Below the pieces are notes generated by a model. It was not told the origin of the DNA. It searched no databases and was given only the letters and a program-made list of their open reading frames with translations. DNA of 64,000 nucleotides from Bacillus sp. BGMRC 2118 (GTDB lineage Bacteria; Bacillota; Bacilli; Bacillales; SA4): the NCBI GenBank assembly GCA_008364785.1, contig VTTJ01000002.1:580112-644111 (forward strand). Direction: 5' to 3'. Numbering within the stretch: position 1 is the first letter of the stretch; each line of letters opens with the position of its first letter. The position numbers were made by a program, and so were the translations under genes. Of the stretch, positions 25,806-34,437 are shown piece by piece.

Positions 25806-26621
25806 ATGATACTATTTGAGGCAAAAAAGGCATTCAAGAAGATTGATGAATTCACGCTGCTAAGTGATGTATTCCTTAGTATATCTCTAGGTGAAAAAGT
25901 CGCGATTGTTGGGAAAAATGGCTCGGGAAAAAGTAGTCTGTTGAAACTTATAGGTGGGATCTATTCTGAAACTGAAGGGGTAGTAAAGCGAGTTCAACTA
26001 AACATTGGGTATGTCCCCGAACACTTTCCAAAAAATATTAGATTTAAACTATATGATTTTTTATATTTAGTAGGAAACATGTCTTCTAAAGTGGATCAAG
26101 GACTTCAAAAAAGAATTGAACAGTATGCTGAATTATTTTCAATTACAGAATTTTTATATACTCCTTTGAAGAATTGTTCAAAAGGGACAAAGCAAAAAGC
26201 GGGATTAATACAAGCACTATTACATAACCCTGATTTGTTACTATTAGACGAGCCGTTAACTGGATTGGATGATAAAGCAAAAATAGAACTTTTGAATCTA
26301 CTAAACTCACTTGGAAGTGATAAAACCATTATTTTTACAGCACATGATCCCTTATTGATTGATAGATTAGCTGATAGAGTTTTAACTGTAGAAAGTGGAA
26401 GAATCGTCTCGGATACTAAAGCAAGCAAAAATGCGAAAGTAAGAATGATAAAAGCTAAAGTAGAAAATAGAGAGCTATTGGCTAGAATTCCATCCATTAC
26501 TTATGAATTTGTAAAGGAAGATATTGTTGAAATCAGTGTTTCAGCAAAAGAATCTGATAAGATTTTGTCCATGTTATTGGAACAGGGATGTTCAATATAC
26601 GAATTAACAGAGAAGAGGTAG
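25806..26621 (+). CDS. ABC transporter ATP-binding protein
   Basis: The 271-residue protein has Walker A GKNGSGKSS near residue 36, a Q-loop region, a variant signature NCSKGTKQKAGL near 133, Walker B LLLLDEPLTGLD near 154 and the H-loop FTAHD near 180. The signature SKGTK in place of LSGGQ is usual in ABC-2-type exporters and CcmA-like ATPases. The C-terminal 60 residues may be a regulatory tail. It is coupled to the permease gene four bases downstream. The substrate is unknown. Confidence 0.88.
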   Translation: MILFEAKKAFKKIDEFTLLSDVFLSISLGEKVAIVGKNGSGKSSLLKLIGGIYSETEGVVKRVQLNIGYVPEHFPKNIRFKLYDFLYLVGNMSSKVDQGLQKRIEQYAELFSITEFLYTPLKNCSKGTKQKAGLIQALLHNPDLLLLDEPLTGLDDKAKIELLNLLNSLGSDKTIIFTAHDPLLIDRLADRVLTVESGRIVSDTKASKNAKVRMIKAKVENRELLARIPSITYEFVKEDIVEISVSAKESDKILSMLLEQGCSIYELTEKR

Positions 26622-26625
26622 TTAG

Positions 26626-27327
26626 TTGTTAGCTTTCATTCGTTATCAATTCATAAGCTTTGGTAAATCATTAAAATTTATCCCGCCTGTTGCTATTTTC
26701 TGTACATGGGTGTTTATTTTATATACCTATAAAAATGTACCCATTCTTAGTAGTTATGCAGTATCTTCTATAGCAATTTACTTGATTATGACTTGGATTA
26801 CAATGACCATATTTACATTAGATGAAGAGAGTGAAAAGCATATTTTAATCTCCCATCTGGGAAGAAAGGTAAATTACTTATTCGGTAAATGGTTAACTGT
26901 TTTAGTAATCATGATTCCATTACTTTTATTTGCTATCTTTTATCCGATTATTGCAGATAGCTTTATAGGGAATATGTCGCCCAAACTATATTTATATACA
27001 TTTTATAGCCATTTAATATTTGTAGCATTCGGGATAATAGTCGGAACGCTATTTTCAGCGACTAAACTCGAAACAAAAAAATATGCATGGCTATCATCTG
27101 TATTAATAATTGTCGTTTCTATTGGTTCTAAATCAATCATTGAAGTGATGCCGTTCTTTAAATGGATTTTGTGGACATTTCCCCCTGTGTTTAAGGTAAT
27201 TGGGTATATGGAAGAAGACCAGTTACTAATAAGTAAACCATTCATATTCGATAGTATCTTTGTAGTAGCATATATCATCCTCGGAGCTGCCATGTTAATT
27301 CCTTTATTTCTAAAAAAAGAAAGTTAG
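26626..27327 (+). CDS. ABC transporter permease, six membrane helices
   Basis: The 233-residue protein starts at TTG 26626 with AGAGGTAG just upstream and has six hydrophobic segments spread along its length, plus the short DEESEKHILISHLGRKVNYLFGKW motif typical of ABC-2-type permeases near residue 65. It forms the transporter with the ATPase just upstream. Together they resemble small Bacillus exporters of unknown substrate. Confidence 0.75.
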   Translation: MLAFIRYQFISFGKSLKFIPPVAIFCTWVFILYTYKNVPILSSYAVSSIAIYLIMTWITMTIFTLDEESEKHILISHLGRKVNYLFGKWLTVLVIMIPLLLFAIFYPIIADSFIGNMSPKLYLYTFYSHLIFVAFGIIVGTLFSATKLETKKYAWLSSVLIIVVSIGSKSIIEVMPFFKWILWTFPPVFKVIGYMEEDQLLISKPFIFDSIFVVAYIILGAAMLIPLFLKKES

Positions 27328-27616
27328 TAACTTACTTGAACAGAATACAAAGTTGTAACATTTGGTTCATGTAGTGAATTGAGAGAGTAGGAGAATGGTG
27401 ATGAGATCACAAGTAGATTTATTTGTGAAATAGTCGCTTTGATTATTTTTGGGATTTGGGGATTTCAGCAAGGGAAAATGATTGGAGCCATTGGAGTGCC
27501 CTATAAGGAAAACGGCAACGGCATACTAATGAAGGATTAATGCCCTTTCACATAGAATAAATTTAGGAAGAAGATAATTAGGATTCAATTAGAGTAGGCT
27601 CATTGGGGGAGTTTCA
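27328..27616. other. Gap with a possible frameshifted remnant
   Basis: A 12-codon frame (ATG near 27396, after AGGAG) stops at TAG. A second frame without a good start follows at once and reads EIVALIIFGIWGFQQGKMIG, then AIGVPYKENGNGILMKD and TAA near 27540. The hydrophobic-then-polar pattern suggests a broken small membrane gene, but it may be chance. Confidence 0.25.
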
Positions 27617-27943
27617 TTGAAGAAGAGAGGTTGGATTTTACTTGTGATTATCATCGTATGGTTCATTGGTTACATGGGACCAAGACAACACGATGAATAT
27701 AGAAAAATTGCCTGGAATGAAATATCAGATAGCGAAAAACAACATCATATGAACTCTAATTGGAAAAGAGGAAAAGTGAAAGAAGTAAAATGGGAAGGAT
27801 TTCTGTTTCCAAATGAGGGGAATAAGAGTGATACCCTTATGGAAGTCACGTTTCACACCAATGTTGATCAAGAATTGGGACCTATTGTGTACTATATTCA
27901 TCCAGATACAAAAGAAATTATCGGACATTCCGTAAGAAAATAA
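27617..27943 (+). CDS. Membrane-anchored small extracytoplasmic protein, unknown
   Basis: The 108-residue protein (TTG 27617, TGGGGGAG upstream) has an N-terminal anchor (GWILLVIIIVWFIGYMG) and an outer domain of about 85 residues with GKVKEVKWEGFLFP and VTFHTNVDQELGPIVYYIHPDTKEIIGHSVR. The pattern recalls small Bacillus proteins with a PepSY-like or DUF3139-like outer domain, but I do not recognise the family. It precedes another membrane protein by 20 bases. Confidence 0.65.
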   Translation: MKKRGWILLVIIIVWFIGYMGPRQHDEYRKIAWNEISDSEKQHHMNSNWKRGKVKEVKWEGFLFPNEGNKSDTLMEVTFHTNVDQELGPIVYYIHPDTKEIIGHSVRK

Positions 27944-27963
27944 AACCTGTTCGGAGTGAAAGT

Positions 27964-28389
27964 ATGGAAATTAGTAAGCTACATTCAACTTTAAGTATAA
28001 ATAAGTTAACAAACAGTAGAAAAATAGTACTAGCTTGCTTAGAATTGACTTCACCAATTTTACTCTTCACACATTTCCTGTATCTAGGCATGCCTTGGCC
28101 ATTTATACTCTTTATGGTAACGTTACATGTTTTTTCATTAATCTTGGCTATCAAAGATAAACAAAAGAAATTAGGGTATATCCTGGGTGCAGTCTTCAAC
28201 TCAATATATTTATTAATGATTGTTGGCTTCATCATATATATTTCTGGCAATGATTTTAACACGGCTCACTATCCAGCAGAAGAAGAAGATTTTAGAACTG
28301 GAATCTTTACCTTTATGCTTGTGATAGTAGCTGGTACGTTGAATACGATTACAGCACTAGCGTTGTTGTTAGAAGTTAATAAGTCATAG
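27964..28389 (+). CDS. Four-helix membrane protein of unknown function
   Basis: The 141-residue protein has four hydrophobic segments (near 21-40, 45-62, 70-92 and 112-136) and an acidic external loop HYPAEEEDFRTG. ATG 27964 has only a partial ribosome binding site (GGAGTG). It is probably in one operon with the preceding gene. Family not recognised. Confidence 0.6.
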   Translation: MEISKLHSTLSINKLTNSRKIVLACLELTSPILLFTHFLYLGMPWPFILFMVTLHVFSLILAIKDKQKKLGYILGAVFNSIYLLMIVGFIIYISGNDFNTAHYPAEEEDFRTGIFTFMLVIVAGTLNTITALALLLEVNKS

Positions 28390-28473
28390 AGTAGTAACTT
28401 CACATGCTAAGGTAACTTCATAGATATTTATCTATGCATACCTCAATTACGATTTTAACTAATCATCATAATC

Positions 28474-28524
28474 AGCTCCTAACCAAAATGTGAACATCTT
28501 CCCGTATTTGGTTAGGAGTTTTTA
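28474..28524 (+). terminator. Rho-independent terminator
   Basis: CTCCTAACCAAA at 28476-28487 pairs exactly with TTTGGTTAGGAG at 28507-28518, followed by five T. Confidence 0.85.
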
Positions 28525-28530
28525 ATTATA

Positions 28531-28673
28531 GGCTCTGTTAAACCTTGTTGTTGATTTTCGTTCCAGGATACTCGCCTGCATAATTCTCCCGAACCCGAGC
28601 TTCTCCAGCATGAGTCTCGCATCCTTTCACTTCAATCAACCTTCTAATATCAACACTGTTCTTTAACACAGCC
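28531..28673. mobile_element. 143-bp MITE-like element with 8-bp target duplication
   Basis: Ends are imperfect inverted repeats: GGCTCTGTTAAA...TTGTTGAT on the left and, read inwards from the right, GGCTGTGTTAAA...GTGTTGAT, about 20 of 28 positions alike. The direct repeat TAATTATA flanks it at 28523-28530 and 28674-28681. The interior (GATGCGAGACTCATGCTGG on the minus strand) recalls, from memory, a widespread Bacillaceae repeat with a GCGAGACTCCTGCGGGAG core, here shortened. It codes for no transposase. GG-ended repeats with 8-bp duplications occur in IS6 and IS1595 families; I cannot assign it. Confidence 0.75.
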
Positions 28674-28811
28674 TAATTATAAAGAGAGCATCTTATGATG
28701 TTCTAAATTTCACAACATAGTATGACTTAAACAAGTTGGCATTTATTTTTTAATAAGTGATTATAAACGAAAAATTAAATCTACAAAAAAATAGAAAGTT
28801 GAATAAATGAC

Positions 28812-28842
28812 TTCAAATTGACGTTAACGTCAATGATATACT
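28812..28842 (+). promoter_or_regulatory. MerR-type promoter with a palindromic operator
   Basis: TTCAAA (28812-28817) and TATACT (28837-28842) are 19 bases apart, the long spacer typical of MerR-activated promoters. The spacer contains the perfect 16-bp palindrome TTGACGTTAACGTCAA (28818-28833). This matches what I recall of the LiuR-type (MerR family) motif of branched-chain and fatty acid catabolism. The next gene encodes a MerR regulator. Confidence 0.8.
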
Positions 28843-28865
28843 TGCGAAAACGGAGGGATACACAG

Positions 28866-29249
28866 ATGAAATCTATTAACGTAATAGCAAAAGAATATGG
28901 GCTAACTACACGCACGTTACGCTATTATGAGGAGCTCGGCATATTATGTTCGCACCGAGTAGATAAAGGTATCCGGCATTATTCAAAAAGAGAGGAGGCG
29001 AAGTTGAAACTGATTCTTAGGGGGAAATCGTATGGATTTTCACTTGAGGAAATAAAAGAAATGGTATTGCTGTTTGATTATGACCGCTCCGGAAAGAAGC
29101 AACTAGAGAAGACAATTGAATTTGGCGGGCAAAAGTTAAAGGAAATTGATAGTAAAATTGCAGAACTTATAGAGATTCGTGAGGAAATTGTGAAAACAGA
29201 CCGTTTATTTCGTGAAAAATTACAGTTGCTAATGGAGGATGAAACATGA
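28866..29249 (+). CDS. MerR-family transcriptional regulator, LiuR-like
   Basis: The 127-residue protein starts at ATG 28866 with GGAGGG upstream. It has a winged-helix DNA-binding domain (INVIAKEYGLTTRTLRYYEELGIL ... RHYSKREEAKLKLILRGKSYGFSLEEIKEMVLLF) and a C-terminal coiled coil (KLKEIDSKIAELIEIREEI). There is no effector domain or metal-binding Cys set. The small size and the palindrome in its own promoter resemble LiuR-like repressors of acyl-CoA catabolism. Its stop overlaps the start of the fused ligase-dehydrogenase gene (ATGA), so the two are coupled. Confidence 0.85.
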   Translation: MKSINVIAKEYGLTTRTLRYYEELGILCSHRVDKGIRHYSKREEAKLKLILRGKSYGFSLEEIKEMVLLFDYDRSGKKQLEKTIEFGGQKLKEIDSKIAELIEIREEIVKTDRLFREKLQLLMEDET

Positions 29250-32200
29250 ATATTTCAACTTTATTATCCAGACATGCGAGAAAGTATCCACATAACATTG
29301 CCGTGATCAGTATGGGGCACGAGACAACCTATCAAGCGTTAGATGAAGAAGCCAATCGATTAGCGAGCGTTTTACTAGAAGCACATATTTCAAAAGGTGA
29401 TAAAGTAGCTATTTTTATGCCAAATGTTCGTGAGTTTGCGGCTCTTTATTTTGCCATTCAACGAGTTGGCGCCATTGTAGTTCCGGTAAATGCCAAGTTT
29501 GTGACGAGTGAACTTGAGTATGTTCTCACACATAGTGATGCGAAAGCTCTTTTCGTTCATGAATTGTTAATGGAGCAAGCAATAAATGTTCAATTTACTG
29601 GATTAAAAGTCAAAACAGGAAAGGAAATTGCTGGGTGGCAAAGTTATGCTGAACTTGTAGAGAAGGCAAATAATCGTGCAGTACGATGCGAGCTTGTAGA
29701 GGACGATGATTCAACATTACTTTATACCTCTGGTACGACTGGCAATCCCAAAGGCGTGTTACTGACAAATCGTAATGTGTTAGCCGTATCTCATATGATT
29801 GCGATTGAGATGGAAGTAAAACCTGAAAGTCGATTACTCATTATGATGCCACTAACCCATTCAGCTCCATTGAATTTATTCTTCGTAACAGCCATTTTAG
29901 TAGGAGCAACAGCTGTACTTACACCGACATTTACACCAGATTTATTTCTCGACACGATTGAAACATATCGAACCACACATTTCTTCGGCGCACCGGTAGC
30001 CTATCTATTAACTGCTTCAAATGAAAAGGTCAAAACAGCAGATTTATCTTCGATGAGATATTGGGTATATGGAGGGGCTCCATTATCGAAACAGGAAGTC
30101 GCTTATATTCAAGGGCAATTCCAAACAGATCGTCTCGTGTGTGTCTATGGCTTAACGGAAGCTGGTCCAAGTGGTACAATCCTACACGCGGAAGAGCATA
30201 TAGAAAAGCCTGGATCTATCGGCCGACGCGCTCCATTCGGTACGGAAATCCGGATTATTAATGAGAATAATGAGGACGTTGCACCAGGTGAAATTGGTGA
30301 AGTTATTCTTTATGGTGAAGGAAATATGAAAGAATACTATAAAAATCCTGCGGAAACGAGCAAGGTATTGATTGATGGTTGGGTACGTTCGGGCGATTTG
30401 GCACGGATGGATGAGGATGGCTATTACTACATTGTCGACCGTAAGAAAGATATGATCATTTCTGGTGGTGTAAATATTTATCCTAAGGAAATTGAGGATG
30501 TCGTTTTGCAGCACCCAGCTATTTTTGAAACAGCGGTAATCGGTGTTCCACACCCAGAATGGGGTGAAACCGTAAAAATGATATATGCGGCGAAAACGGA
30601 GTTATCAGAACAGGAAGTCCGAATGTTTTTACAAGATAAAGTAGCAGCCTTTAAAATCCCAAAAATTTATGAGCAAGTAGAAGCATTGCCACGGAACGCA
30701 GCCGGAAAAATTTTAAAGCAGCGTCTAGGGAGGAACAGCATGCAAGTGTTGGCGAATAAGCAACAAAGGAATAATAATTTTTATGATGGTGACAAAACCC
30801 TACATCAAATTTTAAGGCAAAAGCTTACTCCAGAGCTTTTCGAGTATGCAGATCAGGAGCTACTTTCATTCGGTGAGCGCTGCGCTGGCCCAATTGATCA
30901 GCGTGCGAAAGTGACAGATAGAGAAGGTGAACCAAGATTGCAACGCTATGATGCATACGGAGAAGAAGTAAGCCGTGTTATTGTAAATGAAGGATATTTG
31001 CAAACGGTGAAGGAAACGTATGAAACAGGCATTGTTGGTTATGTGCATAAGGATATCCCTACACTTAATCAAAAGGGGAATTATGTATACAGCTTTGCAC
31101 AAGGCTATCTCCTATCCCAAGCAGAACCTGGCTTCTATTGTCCAGTAACCTTAACGATGGCAACAGCATATTTATTAGATCACTATGCAAGTGACGAACT
31201 CAAGAATCGATTTCTACCTCATGTCATTGCAACAGGAGATGTAGAGCTTTATGAAGGGGCAACCTTTTTAACTGAACGTCAAGGAGGTTCTGATGTTGGA
31301 GCAAACACAGTAGAGGCAAGATGGGAAGAAGGTCAGTGGCGTCTATATGGTGAAAAATACTTTGCTTCCAATGCAGGTATGTGCGGCGTGGCAATGGTAC
31401 TCGCTCGAAGACAAGATGCACCAAACGGTTCAAAAGGACTGACACTATTTGCGGTACCGTGGCACAGAGAAGATGGCGCACTTAACCATTTACGCATTCG
31501 TCGTTTAAAAGATAAATTAGGGGTAAAGGCGGTTCCATCAGGAGAGGTGGAATTTGAAGGAGCGATTTCTTACGTAGTGGGGGACCCTGATAAGGGGATT
31601 TATTATATGCTAGAAGCACTAAATTTATCTCGTATTTGCAATGCAGCTGCGTCTTTAGGCATCATGAAGCGTACTTTAGATGAAGCCCTTCATTATACAA
31701 GTGGTCGCACGGCATTTGGTCATACACTTACTGATTATCCAATGGTTCAAGAAACACTCTCAACACTAAAAGCAAAGTGGCATGCTTCTTTAATTGCGTT
31801 ATTTGATTTAATTGAGCGATACGATAAAGTGACTAAGGGTTCAGCTGGCAATGAGGAACAACTTGTTGTGAGGCTCTTAATTGCGCTTTTAAAGAAAGAA
31901 ACAGCAGAATATGCCATTCATTTCGCGCATGAATCGATTGAACTACACGGTGGAAATGGATTTATCGAGGATTTAGTAGTAGCAAGAATGCTTCGTGATG
32001 CACAAGTGCTAACGGTGTGGGAAGGGCCAGCTAATATATTGGCACATGAGCTAATCCGATTATCGAAAAAAAATGCGCATCAAACAATACTCTCTCAGCT
32101 TGGTTCTACATCTCATCCTATCTTAAAGCAACGTGTGGCTGAGTTACAGAAAAGGTTTGAAACGTTTGTAAACTTACCAGATGCCATTCAAACACTAGAA

Positions 32201-32377
32201 GCCAAACCATTAATGGTCGAGCTTACTAAAGTATTTGAAGCGGTATGTGCAGTTAGACACGGTGAATTACATGGTGAACGTGAGCAAAAGTTAGCTAGAA
32301 TTTATATCGAACAGTATATAGAGAAGCGTCCGTTCGGCGAAGTACCACTAGCTGTAAAGTACTTCTCACAAGTTTAA
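29246..32377 (+). CDS. Fused acyl-CoA synthetase / acyl-CoA dehydrogenase
   Basis: The 1043-residue protein joins two enzymes in one frame. Residues 1-500 are an ANL-type acyl-CoA ligase: P-loop LLYTSGTTGNPKG near 158, YGLTEAGPSG near 300, SGDLARMDEDGYYYIVDRKKDMIISGG near 380-405, and the catalytic Lys in RNAAGKIL near 490. Residues from about 510 to the end are an AidB-like acyl-CoA dehydrogenase: GATFLTERQGGSDVG near 670, RTAFG near 815, ELHGGNGF and the WEG motif with Glu 926 in the usual catalytic-base position. It would activate a free acid with ATP and CoA, then oxidise the acyl-CoA. Substrate unknown. Confidence 0.9.
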   Translation: MNISTLLSRHARKYPHNIAVISMGHETTYQALDEEANRLASVLLEAHISKGDKVAIFMPNVREFAALYFAIQRVGAIVVPVNAKFVTSELEYVLTHSDAKALFVHELLMEQAINVQFTGLKVKTGKEIAGWQSYAELVEKANNRAVRCELVEDDDSTLLYTSGTTGNPKGVLLTNRNVLAVSHMIAIEMEVKPESRLLIMMPLTHSAPLNLFFVTAILVGATAVLTPTFTPDLFLDTIETYRTTHFFGAPVAYLLTASNEKVKTADLSSMRYWVYGGAPLSKQEVAYIQGQFQTDRLVCVYGLTEAGPSGTILHAEEHIEKPGSIGRRAPFGTEIRIINENNEDVAPGEIGEVILYGEGNMKEYYKNPAETSKVLIDGWVRSGDLARMDEDGYYYIVDRKKDMIISGGVNIYPKEIEDVVLQHPAIFETAVIGVPHPEWGETVKMIYAAKTELSEQEVRMFLQDKVAAFKIPKIYEQVEALPRNAAGKILKQRLGRNSMQVLANKQQRNNNFYDGDKTLHQILRQKLTPELFEYADQELLSFGERCAGPIDQRAKVTDREGEPRLQRYDAYGEEVSRVIVNEGYLQTVKETYETGIVGYVHKDIPTLNQKGNYVYSFAQGYLLSQAEPGFYCPVTLTMATAYLLDHYASDELKNRFLPHVIATGDVELYEGATFLTERQGGSDVGANTVEARWEEGQWRLYGEKYFASNAGMCGVAMVLARRQDAPNGSKGLTLFAVPWHREDGALNHLRIRRLKDKLGVKAVPSGEVEFEGAISYVVGDPDKGIYYMLEALNLSRICNAAASLGIMKRTLDEALHYTSGRTAFGHTLTDYPMVQETLSTLKAKWHASLIALFDLIERYDKVTKGSAGNEEQLVVRLLIALLKKETAEYAIHFAHESIELHGGNGFIEDLVVARMLRDAQVLTVWEGPANILAHELIRLSKKNAHQTILSQLGSTSHPILKQRVAELQKRFETFVNLPDAIQTLEAKPLMVELTKVFEAVCAVRHGELHGEREQKLARIYIEQYIEKRPFGEVPLAVKYFSQV

Positions 32378-32616
32378 TGGCTAGTAAGTATAGTTATAGT
32401 AGGTATCACTAAAACTTGAAAGCTGATGATGATTTAGACAGACATAAAATGGAGTCTTACTCATCTGCTTATTAGTAGTTTGGGAACAGGTTTCTTTATG
32501 GTGTTTCTTCTTCATGTACCTGTCTAAAAAGTAGTTTTATAGAACGCATTCTACTATTCTATAGGAACTTAGATTCAACTCTCTACAATTAAGTAAATAA
32601 GTATAAAAAATTTAAC

Positions 32617-32650
32617 GATCACCTGACACTTATGTGTAGGTGATTTTTTA
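32617..32650 (+). terminator. Terminator hairpin downstream of the fused gene
   Basis: ATCACCT-G-ACAC pairs with GTGTAGGTGAT (one bulged G) around TTAT, followed by a T run. It lies 240 bases after the fused gene's stop. Confidence 0.7.
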
Positions 32651-32825
32651 GTTTTTTCTACAACACAACAACTCCTTTTTAAGTCTCTTCCAATTCTGTT
32701 TTCTTATTGTTAAAAAGTCCCAAGGTTGTACAAAGTTGAATGTTCTATTCAAAATTCGTAGAAATATGTTGTTATAAGTGGATTTTTTAAAAATGAAAAT
32801 TATTTGTCAAATGTTCAGAAGAAAA

Positions 32826-32868
32826 CATTATACAAACATTATACAAATATGTATAATATTTGTATAAT
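32826..32868. promoter_or_regulatory. Repeat-rich operator/promoter of the carotenoid operon
   Basis: ATTATACAAATA (32838-32849) and TATTTGTATAAT (32857-32868) are exact inverted repeats seven bases apart. A third half site ACATTATACAAA precedes them in direct orientation, and TGTATAAT fills the centre. TTGTCA at 32806-32811 and ATTATA at 32829-32834 are 17 bases apart and could be the promoter, with the repeats over the start of transcription. This looks like a repressor binding region; no regulator gene is adjacent. Confidence 0.6.
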
Positions 32869-32889
32869 AAAGATGGAGGATTGATTAAT

Positions 32890-34437
32890 TTGACAAAGAG
32901 GAAAAAGGTCGCAGTGATTGGTGCCGGTCCTGGTGGGCTAGCTGTTTCTATGCTTCTTTCTGCACAGGGCTATGAGGTGAACGTGTATGAAAAGCAACCA
33001 ATCATCGGCGGCAGGACGTCAAAACTTACGTTAGGTGATTATACCTTCGATTTAGGTCCCACTTTTTTTATGATGCCTTCAATCCTTGAAGAATTATTTC
33101 AGATGAGTGGACGTCGCTTACAAGATTATATGGAACTACAGGAACTAGATCCGTTATATACATTGAAATTTGGAGACTTGACCTTTTCTCCATCAAGAAA
33201 CAAGGAAAAGATGAAAGCAGAAATGGAAGAAAAGTTCCCAGATAGCTTTTCAGGTTATGAGAGATTTATAAAGGAAGAAGGTAAGAAGTTTGACCGCGTC
33301 ATCCCATTACTTCAACAGCCCTTTACGAAACTGACTGATTTTATCACAGGGAATATGGTAAGAGCATTACCAAAGTTAAATGCGCTTGATACAGTGTATA
33401 ACCGTCTATCTACATATTTTAAAGATGAACGACTGAAGTGGGCGTTTTCATTCCAAGCTAAATATTTGGGGATGTCCCCATGGGAATGTCCTGGAACCTT
33501 TACGATTCTTTCCTATCTTGAGCATCGATACGGACTTTTTCACCCGATTGGTGGAGTCAATCAGCTGTGTAAGGCAATGGCCACCGTCATTAAAGAATAT
33601 GGTGGAAAAATTTATACAGAAACTGGTGTAAAAAAAGTGCTAGTCGAGAGAGGTAAAGCGGTAGGAGTTAAGTTAGAAAATGGAGAAATGGTGATGAGCG
33701 ATGACGTTATCATCAATGCGGATTTTGGTCATGCAGTTACCACCCTATTTGAGCAGTCAGATTTGAAGAAATATCGAAAGGAAAATGTAGAGAAGAAGAA
33801 GTTATCCTGTTCTACATTTATGCTGTACTTAGGTGTGAATAAAACGCTAAATCTTCCACATCATATGATTATTTTTGCAGAGGATTATAAGAAAAACGTG
33901 GAAGAGATGACCAAAACGATGAAATTATCGGAAAATCCGTCTATTTATGTTCACAATCCATCTAAATCCGACCCAACTCTGGCTCCAAAAGGGAAATCCT
34001 CTCTCTATGTATTAATGCCAGTGCCGAATTTAACGGCTGATATTGATTGGAACGTTGAAAAAGAGAGGGTCCGAGAGCAAATGCTTTCGATCTTGGAGCA
34101 AGAGCCAGAGCTACAAGACATTCGCAGCTCTATTGAAGTTGAAAAAGTAATTTCTCCTCTTGAATGGCAAAACGAGGTGTATGTTTACAAAGGAGCGACG
34201 TTTAATTTGGCCCATAGCCTCGATCAGATGATGTATTTCAGGCCCCATAATCAATTTGAAGATGTTGGGCATTGTTTTTTAGTTGGAGGAGGAACCCATC
34301 CAGGTAGCGGTCTGCCGACCATTTTTGAATCAGCACGAATCAGTGCAAACCTCGTAAACAAGCAATATGGAAAGAAAGAAGTCTACTTCACACAAGATGA
34401 TGTGTTACTAAAAGAGGAGACGCCATTATGGAAATAG
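32890..34437 (+). CDS. CrtI/CrtN-family carotenoid desaturase or oxidase (paralogue A)
   Basis: From TTG 32890 (GGAGGA nine bases upstream) the protein has 515 residues. The FAD dinucleotide motif AVIGAGPGGLAVSMLLSAQG is at the start, followed by GGRTSKLTLGDYTFDLGPTFFMMP. The C-terminal signature is LVGGGTHPGSGLPTIFESARIS. All CrtI-family enzymes use FAD for desaturation, isomerisation or terminal methyl oxidation of carotenes, at the membrane. It is not the closest match to CrtN or CrtP of Staphylococcus, which are encoded further on, so its step is unassigned; the crtNc-type or a second desaturase are candidates. Its last 10 bases overlap the next gene. Confidence 0.85.
   Translation: MTKRKKVAVIGAGPGGLAVSMLLSAQGYEVNVYEKQPIIGGRTSKLTLGDYTFDLGPTFFMMPSILEELFQMSGRRLQDYMELQELDPLYTLKFGDLTFSPSRNKEKMKAEMEEKFPDSFSGYERFIKEEGKKFDRVIPLLQQPFTKLTDFITGNMVRALPKLNALDTVYNRLSTYFKDERLKWAFSFQAKYLGMSPWECPGTFTILSYLEHRYGLFHPIGGVNQLCKAMATVIKEYGGKIYTETGVKKVLVERGKAVGVKLENGEMVMSDDVIINADFGHAVTTLFEQSDLKKYRKENVEKKKLSCSTFMLYLGVNKTLNLPHHMIIFAEDYKKNVEEMTKTMKLSENPSIYVHNPSKSDPTLAPKGKSSLYVLMPVPNLTADIDWNVEKERVREQMLSILEQEPELQDIRSSIEVEKVISPLEWQNEVYVYKGATFNLAHSLDQMMYFRPHNQFEDVGHCFLVGGGTHPGSGLPTIFESARISANLVNKQYGKKEVYFTQDDVLLKEETPLWK

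Larger units (their letters stand above)
32378..32889. other. 512-base gap before the carotenoid operon
   Basis: No credible gene is seen. It holds the terminator at 32617-32650 and the repeat-rich promoter region at 32826-32868. TTTAGACAG near 32433 and CTGTCTAAA near 32521 are complementary but far apart. Confidence 0.6.
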
